From Rheinheimera sp. (lineage in GTDB: Bacteria; Pseudomonadota; Gammaproteobacteria; Enterobacterales; Alteromonadaceae), in contig NZ_JAIWOI010000149.1 in the NCBI RefSeq assembly GCF_020217005.1, positions 1-10,000 of the forward strand: a stretch of DNA of 10,000 nt, in the 5' to 3' direction. A program made the position numbers and the translations under genes. The notes below the pieces were generated by a model, which was not told the origin of the DNA, ran no database searches, and saw only the letters and a list, made by a program, of their open reading frames with translations. Positions 4,687 to 10,000 of this stretch are shown here, piece by piece (position 1 is the first letter of the stretch; each line of letters begins with the position of its first letter).

Positions 4687-7653
4687 ATGAACAGGTTCAA
4701 CATGAAAAGGTTAAACTCAAATAAAAGTCGCCTCGCGGTCTGTATTTCGGTCATCTTATCCGCCGGAACTTTGCAGCAGGCGTTAGCCCAGCAAATTGAA
4801 GAAAAAGCAGAAGAAAAAATTGAAGTAATTCAGGTGAAAGGCATCCGTGGCAGTCTGATACGTTCTATGGAGATGAAACGTGACGCCAATGGTGTTGTTG
4901 ATGCCATTTCCGCCGAAGAAATGGGTAAGTTTCCTGACACCAACCTGGCAGAGTCTCTGCAACGTATTACCGGTGTATCCGTAAGCCGCTCTAATGGTGA
5001 AGGCAGTCAAATCACAGTCCGTGGTTTTGGTCCTGATTTTAATCTGGTGACGCTAAATGGCCGTCAGATGCCTGGTACTGGTTACACCCGCTCTTATAGC
5101 CTTGAAAATCTATCGTCAGAGGGAGTCAGCGCACTGGAAGTGGTTAAAACTGCCAGAGCCGAGCTGCCAAGCGGCGGTTTAGGCGCCACAGTCAATATAG
5201 TGACAACTAAACCTCTGAGTCAGCCTGGCCAGAGTTTTTCTGTGGCAGCCAAGGCGATCCACGATAGTTCAGTGGTTGAAGGTGATGATGTTACGCCTGA
5301 AGTCGCAGCAGTATACAGCAATACTTTTGCCGACGATAAGCTGGGCCTGGCCTTCTCTTTTTCACATCAGGAACGGGATTTCCAAAAGCAACAAGCCAAT
5401 ATTCAAGGTTGGCAAGCCAATGTGGCTTTGCCCACTCTGGATGCCAGTAAAGTGGTCGATGCACGGCCTGAAGATGCTCAGGGCAATAAAATTGGTAACT
5501 ACTTTTTCCCCAAAGATATGAACTACGGCATGGAGAATGTCGAACGGGAACGCAGCAACGGGCAACTCACTTTGCAATACGAGCCAGTGGATGATTTTGT
5601 CGCTACATTGGATTACACAGGCTCGCGCGCTATCACTGGTACTAACGCTATTGGCTGGGGGATCTGGAACGAGTTTGGTGGCAATATTAACGCTTACGAA
5701 CTGGATAAAAATGGCACTGCACTTTATGCAGATATCAGTGGCAATGACGGTTCTTTTACTGCAGACAGAAACACCACTGAAGTGAAAGCACGATCTGTAG
5801 GTTTAAATCTGGACTGGAAACTGAATGATGACTGGCATTTCGCGCTGGATTATCACGATTCCAACAACAAAGCGGACAATGGCGCAGACAAAGGTTTAGG
5901 CAGTGCAGGCCAAGTGATCTTAGGCTCTGATCAGTTACTGTCAAAAGTTTATGACTATCGTACCGGAGATATTCCTCAGGCGATGATATTCTGGCGTAAT
6001 GGTACCAATGAGTTAACACCAGGCGAAATTGACTCCAATTTCAGTCAGTTCAGCCACTCCCCTGGTGAATCAGAGATCCAACAACTGCAGCTGGACAGTA
6101 CCTGGTTTAATTCCAGCTTTAAAATCCCTCTGAGCACTATTAAATTTGGAATATCCGTTACGGAACAAAGCATGGGAGGTTACACAGCCTGGAGTGGTTT
6201 AAGAGGTGGCCCAGGCTTTAACCCGGCTTATCCGCAAATCTTTCCGGATAGTATGTTTACCCGACATTCGACCAGCAATTTCCTTGACCAATTCAGTAGC
6301 GGTGGTAGTTCACTTCAGCCACATTATTACTACACCTATGATTTTGATGAGGCAGTAGCGCGGCAAAAGGCATTTCTGACGGAAGCCATAATGGGTGGTG
6401 ATGCCTATGTGCCTGATGCCTACTTTGATGGCATAGACAGTCAAAGTAGTGTGGACGAAGACACCAACAGCGCCTATTTGCAATCACAGTGGGAGCTCGA
6501 GTTAGGTGCATTTCCACTGCAATTAAACGCTGGTGTGCGCTATGAGGAAACTGATGTCACCAGTACTGTGCGCCAACGTGTTGAAACTCAGGTGAACTGG
6601 GAAAGCCCTTCAGAGTGGATCACCCAGTATGAACAGGGTGGTGTTGATAATTTTCTGACACTGACAGGTAAACACGACGTACTGTTACCTATGTTAGATT
6701 TAAAAGTTGATATAACAGAAGACCTGGTCGGACGTTTTTCCTGGGGCAAAACCATAACCAGAGCACCTTTAGGCTCTTTAGCTGGCGGCCGCAGCTTAAG
6801 TGGTAGTCCCAAGCCTGGCTCCAGAACTGGTGGTCAGGGGAATACGAACCTACTACCTTTTGAGTCTACTAACCTGGATCTGACACTGGAATATTATTAT
6901 GGTGATGGCAGTTATGCCGCCTTAGGTTATTTCAAAAAAGACGTAGATAATTTTATCCAAACCACTATTACTGAAACCACTATCGAAGGCTTACACGACA
7001 TATTTAACGGCCCGCGCTATCTTGAAGCCATTGCTGATATTGAAGCCCGTGGTGAGCAGGCGACCAGTACCGCCATTTTTGAACAAATGCTGGCAAACGG
7101 TCATGGCAATGCGGAAGGTAAAATAGAACCTAACGCTCAGGACCCATTGATCGTCTGGAATATCAGTCAGCCCACCAATACAGATAAAAAATCTGTTGAT
7201 GGTTTTGAACTGGCAATACAGCATCTGTTTGGCGAATCTGGTTTTGGTATGGGCGCTAACGCTACTTTTGTCCAGGGCGATGTGGAATTTGACGTCACCA
7301 GTCTGACACAACAGGCTCCTCTGACAGGTTTAAGTGATTCCGCTAACTTCCAATTGTTTTATGAAAAAGAAGACTGGTCGGTGAAAGTCACTTATGCCTG
7401 GCGCGACCAATACTTGATTGGCGTAGGTCAGTCACAAGGCTCTGCTGACGCTCCGCCTCAGTTTGCCAAAGCTTATGGTCAGTGGGATATGAGTCTGAAC
7501 TATTCGGTAACAGAGCAGCTCAATCTGTTTTTTGAAGGCGTAAACCTGAATAACGAAACTGAACAGGGGTATGGCCGCTATGAAGAACAGTTCTTATTCG
7601 CCCGCCAGTATGGTCCACGTTATACCTTAGGCATGAGATACAGCTTTGACTAA
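4687..7653 (+). CDS. TonB-dependent outer-membrane receptor, probable beta-glucan oligosaccharide importer
   Basis: A 988-residue receptor of the Caulobacter/Xanthomonas (TIGR01782-like) type used for carbohydrate uptake. Residues 1-34 form a signal peptide with cleavage expected after ALA (34). A TonB-box-like IEVIQVKG is at 45-52. The plug domain covers about 55-175, with KFPDTNLAESLQRITGVSV (81-99), the ITVRGFGPDFN segment (109-119) and VNIVTTKPL closing it (169-177). The remaining 800 residues form the beta-barrel with many aromatic-rich alternating strands, ending in GMRYSFD; the usual terminal Phe is followed by one extra Asp. ATG at 4687 has no clear ribosome site; ATG at 4702 (Met6) has AGG 6 nt upstream and may be the real start, with the signal peptide intact either way. 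It follows the glucanase by 75 nt and ends at a strong terminator, so it should share the LacI-type control. The substrate is inferred from the neighbour. Confidence 0.92.
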   Translation: MNRFNMKRLNSNKSRLAVCISVILSAGTLQQALAQQIEEKAEEKIEVIQVKGIRGSLIRSMEMKRDANGVVDAISAEEMGKFPDTNLAESLQRITGVSVSRSNGEGSQITVRGFGPDFNLVTLNGRQMPGTGYTRSYSLENLSSEGVSALEVVKTARAELPSGGLGATVNIVTTKPLSQPGQSFSVAAKAIHDSSVVEGDDVTPEVAAVYSNTFADDKLGLAFSFSHQERDFQKQQANIQGWQANVALPTLDASKVVDARPEDAQGNKIGNYFFPKDMNYGMENVERERSNGQLTLQYEPVDDFVATLDYTGSRAITGTNAIGWGIWNEFGGNINAYELDKNGTALYADISGNDGSFTADRNTTEVKARSVGLNLDWKLNDDWHFALDYHDSNNKADNGADKGLGSAGQVILGSDQLLSKVYDYRTGDIPQAMIFWRNGTNELTPGEIDSNFSQFSHSPGESEIQQLQLDSTWFNSSFKIPLSTIKFGISVTEQSMGGYTAWSGLRGGPGFNPAYPQIFPDSMFTRHSTSNFLDQFSSGGSSLQPHYYYTYDFDEAVARQKAFLTEAIMGGDAYVPDAYFDGIDSQSSVDEDTNSAYLQSQWELELGAFPLQLNAGVRYEETDVTSTVRQRVETQVNWESPSEWITQYEQGGVDNFLTLTGKHDVLLPMLDLKVDITEDLVGRFSWGKTITRAPLGSLAGGRSLSGSPKPGSRTGGQGNTNLLPFESTNLDLTLEYYYGDGSYAALGYFKKDVDNFIQTTITETTIEGLHDIFNGPRYLEAIADIEARGEQATSTAIFEQMLANGHGNAEGKIEPNAQDPLIVWNISQPTNTDKKSVDGFELAIQHLFGESGFGMGANATFVQGDVEFDVTSLTQQAPLTGLSDSANFQLFYEKEDWSVKVTYAWRDQYLIGVGQSQGSADAPPQFAKAYGQWDMSLNYSVTEQLNLFFEGVNLNNETEQGYGRYEEQFLFARQYGPRYTLGMRYSFD

Positions 7654-7676
7654 GCGTTGTTGTATATGCTTTACAC

Positions 7677-7707
7677 AAACACCCGGCTCTTTGCCGGGTG
7701 TTTTTTT
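7677..7707 (+). terminator. Intrinsic terminator of the GH16-receptor operon
   Basis: AAACACCCGGC (7677-7687) and GCCGGGTGTTT (7693-7703) pair perfectly over 11 bp around loop TCTTT, with a run of seven T (7701-7707). It begins 23 nt after the receptor stop. On the minus strand no comparable T-run follows, so it would serve the convergent phosphatase gene poorly. Confidence 0.93.
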
Positions 7708-7738
7708 GGTCAGTCCTGGTACGGACAAGCTAACTTTA

Positions 7739-8398
7739 TCACGGTTTTAGCTTACGAGGCAGTACGTCGCCATGCTGACTATAGTCCCTTATCGCGAACT
7801 GATGCTCAGCCACTGCCGGACTATGGTGACTATGAGTTGCAGTGATCACCATTAAAGTGCCACCACTGGCCAGCGCGGCCTGTATACCAATATCAGCATC
7901 CTCAAAAATCAGACATTGGGTGCAACTCACGCCAAGCCGTTTTGCTGCCAATAAATAACAATCAGGTTTGGGTTTACCCTGATCAACATCTTCGGCAGTG
8001 ATTAATACCCGTGGCATTGGCAAGCCAGCAGCCTTCAGCCGGGTTAATGCCAGTTCGCGCGGCGCTGAAGTGACGACAGCCCATTTGGCTAGTGGAATTT
8101 GCATTAAAAATGCCGTTGCGCCAGGTATTTCCTCAATACCTTCCACTTCAGCTATTTCAGCTTGAGTGATAGTAGCCGCTTCTGCAGTAGCATCTACTCC
8201 AGGTAAATTTAAACTCTTGATAGTGTCTATGGCTCTTCTGCCATGAATAGTAGGCAAAAAGGTTTCAACATCAATACCATGAGATCTGGCCCACTTGGCC
8301 CAAACGTTCTCCGCAGCAGCAATAGAATTGATAAGGGTACCGTCCATATCAAATAACATAGCGGCAAAACTATGATCAGGTAGTAAATCAAGAGTCAT
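7739..8398 (-). CDS. HAD-family phosphatase, probable sugar-phosphate phosphatase
   Basis: A 219-residue HAD hydrolase (subfamily IA, beta-phosphoglucomutase/sugar phosphatase type). Motif I is LFDMDGT with nucleophile Asp17 and acid/base Asp19. Motif II is VVTSAP (Thr110/Ser111), motif III is GKPKPDCY (Lys142), and motif IV is FEDAD with metal ligands Asp167 and Asp169 (FEDADIGIQAA). Residues about 22-90 form the helical cap. The HGRRAIDTI stretch in the cap recalls enzymes acting on hexitol or deoxy-sugar phosphates. It is a cytoplasmic protein that probably removes phosphate from a sugar phosphate. ATG at 8398 has a moderate ribosome site (AAGGA, 10 nt away); the next Met, residue 14, is too close to motif I and has none. 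It converges on the receptor gene. A terminator separates it from the upstream SDR gene, so it is likely expressed alone. Family firm, substrate unknown. Confidence 0.9.
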   Translation of the reverse strand: MTLDLLPDHSFAAMLFDMDGTLINSIAAAENVWAKWARSHGIDVETFLPTIHGRRAIDTIKSLNLPGVDATAEAATITQAEIAEVEGIEEIPGATAFLMQIPLAKWAVVTSAPRELALTRLKAAGLPMPRVLITAEDVDQGKPKPDCYLLAAKRLGVSCTQCLIFEDADIGIQAALASGGTLMVITATHSHHSPAVAEHQFAIRDYSQHGDVLPRKLKP

Positions 8399-8426
8399 GA
8401 GGCTGCAGTCCTTCGGTCGAATAAGG

Positions 8427-8456
8427 TTTATAACTCAGTAAGTTACTTTGCCACAA
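8427..8456 (-). promoter_or_regulatory. Candidate promoter of the HAD phosphatase gene
   Basis: On the minus strand TATAAA (8432-8427) is a good -10 box; TTGTGG (8456-8451), 18 nt upstream, is a weak -35. The site lies after the SDR terminator and about 28 nt before the start codon, as expected for an independent promoter. Confidence 0.4.
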
Positions 8457-8475
8457 AACAAACACGGACGAACAG

Positions 8476-8512
8476 AAAAAGTCACAGCGACAGGGATTAT
8501 TACTGTGACTTT
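8476..8512 (-). terminator. Intrinsic terminator of the SDR gene
   Basis: AAAGTCACAG and CTGTGACTTT are perfect 10-bp arms (8503-8512 and 8478-8487) around a 15-nt loop. Read on the minus strand, the stem runs into five T (8480-8476), some of them in the stem base. It begins about 13 nt after the SDR stop. The long loop makes it weaker than the receptor terminator. Confidence 0.7.
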
Positions 8513-8524
8513 CATTCTGCAATA

Positions 8525-9265
8525 TTAAGCCATAGATAAAGCCATTGCGTCGGCACCAGCAGGAAAACGCTGTTGACCCGATTGATCTGTGGCGGCACGG
8601 AACACAGCTTCAGCCACATCCAACTCTTTAGTAAATTGCTGTACCTGCGTAAAGGCTGCAAATACACTGTGGGCATAGTCAGCATAATCCGCTGTGATCA
8701 AGCCTTGCATACGCTCAGTACCATTACTGGTAAAGTTGGTCGTTGGGCCATAACCTGGCTGCACCAATTTCACCTCAATGCCAAAGGGCTTTAACTCCAG
8801 AGCCAAGGACGAGCTAAAACCTTCAATAGCGGTTTTACTGGCGGTATAAACAGCCACCAATGGCATGGGCATTAATACAGCACTTGAAGTGAGATTAATA
8901 ATCAAGCCAGATTTTTGCGCCCGAAATTGTGGGATTACCGCCTGAGCCATGGCAATCATGCCAAAGGTGTTGGTTTCAAATACCTCACGCACAGTAGTCA
9001 TTGGCGTGGCTTCACAAGCACCAAAGAGCCCTATACCAGCATTATTTACCAATACATCTATAGGGCCTGCCTCTTCCAATGCAGCCTTGATACTTTCGGC
9101 TTGCGTTACGTCCAAAGCTAAAACTTTTAAGTGTTCCGACTGAGGCAAACCAGCAGTGCATGGCGTGCGCATGGTAGCTATCACTTTCCAGCCTTTGGCC
9201 AAAAAATACAAAGCGGTTTCCCGGCCATAACCAGATGAACAACCCGTGATCAGTACAGTTTTCAT
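8525..9265 (-). CDS. Short-chain dehydrogenase/reductase (classical SDR)
   Basis: A 246-residue NAD(P)-dependent oxidoreductase with a Rossmann fold. The cofactor loop is TGCSSGYG (residues 7-14); LDV (51-53) holds the usual Asp contacting adenine. NNAG is at 74-77, the catalytic Ser is 127 or 128, and the YTASK motif gives Tyr140 and Lys144. PGYGPTTNF follows the active site. The arginines after the second strand (ATMR, Arg33) hint at NADPH preference. ATG at 9265 is chosen because GGAG lies 5 nt upstream and the protein then starts directly with MKTVLITG; an in-frame extension to 9310 would add 15 residues and run into the control region. The AraC-family gene is divergent across a 101-bp gap, a frequent arrangement in proteobacteria in which the regulator controls the oxidoreductase. 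The substrate is unknown. Confidence 0.92.
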   Translation of the reverse strand: MKTVLITGCSSGYGRETALYFLAKGWKVIATMRTPCTAGLPQSEHLKVLALDVTQAESIKAALEEAGPIDVLVNNAGIGLFGACEATPMTTVREVFETNTFGMIAMAQAVIPQFRAQKSGLIINLTSSAVLMPMPLVAVYTASKTAIEGFSSSLALELKPFGIEVKLVQPGYGPTTNFTSNGTERMQGLITADYADYAHSVFAAFTQVQQFTKELDVAEAVFRAATDQSGQQRFPAGADAMALSMA

Positions 9266-9314
9266 CGCATCTCCATAAGTTAGTTTCGCTGGGGTTAAAG
9301 TAGCGAACATCGAC

Positions 9315-9360
9315 TGAACTATCTATAATCAATAGTTCACATTTCATTACTTAGAGTTCA
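9315..9360. promoter_or_regulatory. AraC-type operator cluster with embedded -10 box
   Basis: TGAACTAT (9315-9322) and ATAGTTCA (9332-9339) form a perfect inverted repeat with a 9-nt centre. A third near-copy, AGAGTTCA (9353-9360), lies in direct orientation exactly 21 bp after the second, the two-helical-turn spacing typical of AraC-family half-sites. The centre of the inverted repeat holds a consensus TATAAT on the plus strand (9324-9329), a likely -10 of the AraC-family gene without a clear -35. A bound regulator would therefore cover its own promoter and sit upstream of the SDR gene. Confidence 0.55.
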
Positions 9361-9366
9361 AAACTT

Positions 9367-10000
9367 ATGGATCCGCTGACGGAAGTGATCAGCTTGCTGC
9401 AACCCCGCACTGTGTTTTCAAAAGGCATCAGTGGCGCCGGAGCCTGGGCTGTACGTTATTCTGATTTTGGTTTTCCAAGCTTTTGCGCTGTGCTCGAAGG
9501 CAGTTGTTTGCTTGCGGTCGACGGTCAGGACCCCGTTACTTTGCAAGCGGGAGACTTTATTCTGCTACCGACCACGCCGGGTTTTACTATGTCGGGTTTT
9601 GATAAAGTTACGCCACAACTGATGGATTCCAAAGCTGCTGCTATAGCGACAGGAGAAATCCGTCATGGCCGGACAGAAGGGCCTGCCGATGTGCGCTTAT
9701 TAGGGGGATATTTTGAGTTTAACTCGCCCGACTCCGCTTTATTGGTCTCTCTGATGCCTGGCATAGTGCATCTGCGTCAAAGTAAAAGCCTGCCTGTACT
9801 GGTGAGTTTGATTAATGACGAATGCCAAAAAGCTTTAGCTGGTCAGGATCTGGTGTTAAGCAGACTGGTGGAAGTCTTGTTGATTGAGGCATTGCGTTCC
9901 ACAGCCACAGAGCAGGCACCACCAGGTTTATTGCGTGGTCTGGCGGATGAACGCGTAGCTTTGGCAATTCGGGAAATTCACCGCGACCCGGCTCGTAGCT
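9367..10000 (+). CDS. AraC-family transcriptional regulator with N-terminal cupin, partial (C-terminus beyond right edge)
   Basis: The open frame runs from ATG at 9367 to the window end without a stop, giving 211 residues. MDPLTEVISLLQPR followed by AVLEGSCLLAVDGQ, LQAGDFILLPTTP and LLGGYFEFNSP matches the cupin_6 ligand-sensing domain of AraC-type regulators. Leu-rich helices (SLPVLVSLINDE and LSRLVEVLLIEALR) and then DERVALAIREIHRDPARS lead into the expected first helix-turn-helix, which is cut off with most of the DNA-binding domain. The ribosome site is weak (AGAG, about 10 nt upstream). It is divergent from the SDR gene and probably controls it and itself through the half-sites between them. 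Family call is good although the diagnostic C-terminal signature is outside the window. Confidence 0.85.
   Translation, partial: MDPLTEVISLLQPRTVFSKGISGAGAWAVRYSDFGFPSFCAVLEGSCLLAVDGQDPVTLQAGDFILLPTTPGFTMSGFDKVTPQLMDSKAAAIATGEIRHGRTEGPADVRLLGGYFEFNSPDSALLVSLMPGIVHLRQSKSLPVLVSLINDECQKALAGQDLVLSRLVEVLLIEALRSTATEQAPPGLLRGLADERVALAIREIHRDPARS

Noticed and set aside
4687..7653. Iron-siderophore receptor
   Set aside because: The receptor belongs to the carbohydrate-type subgroup by its plug motifs and sits in an operon with a glucanase; no iron-regulator box was seen upstream.
7657..7845. Small plus-strand open frame after the receptor
   Set aside because: It runs through the operon terminator and into the 3' end of the convergent phosphatase gene, with no ribosome site; best explained as chance.
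9042..9347. Minus-strand open frame overlapping the SDR start and control region
   Set aside because: Overlaps the SDR coding region in another frame, where the SDR motifs are intact, and shows no domain.

Overview
The window looks like chromosomal DNA from an aquatic gammaproteobacterium, most likely near Alteromonadales/Rheinheimera/Shewanella. The base composition is moderate, genes have Shine-Dalgarno sites, and two features typical of that group are present: a large TonB-dependent receptor beside a laminarinase-type lipoprotein, and a thermostable-hemolysin-family gene coupled to an adenylate-forming enzyme. The genus is an inference from gene content. I saw no RNA gene, insertion sequence, prophage, CRISPR array or origin.

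Left part (1-1690, minus strand): a two-gene operon. A thermostable-hemolysin-family protein (872-1588) is followed by an acyl-CoA/acyl-AMP ligase-type enzyme that runs off the left edge. Stop and start overlap as TAATG. Upstream lies an exact match to the PmrA-type box (YTTAAK-N5-YTTAAK, minus strand) and, beyond it, an imperfect 30-bp dyad. Together these suggest a small acyl-metabolite pathway under two-component control.

Centre (1690-7707, plus strand): a beta-glucan (laminarin) utilisation locus. The control region has two AT-rich perfect palindromes, a sigma70-like promoter and a perfect 14-bp LacI-family operator placed over the expected transcription start. It drives a surface lipoprotein GH16 glucanase with three tandem C-terminal binding-type modules, then a TonB-dependent outer-membrane receptor, and ends at a strong intrinsic terminator. 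The simplest reading is that the enzyme cuts beta-1,3-glucan at the surface, the modules hold the polymer, and the receptor imports the oligosaccharides. No LacI-type regulator gene lies inside the window.

Right part (7739-10000): a HAD-family (sugar) phosphatase and an SDR oxidoreductase, both on the minus strand and separated by an intrinsic terminator. A divergent AraC-family regulator with an N-terminal cupin domain is cut by the right edge. The 101-bp space between the SDR and the regulator carries three copies of an (A)TAGTTCA-type half-site, two of them in direct orientation 21 bp apart, which is the spacing expected for AraC-type control.

Most genes belong to known families. The most unusual items are the repeated WDCC modules of the glucanase and the control of the hemolysin/ligase operon.
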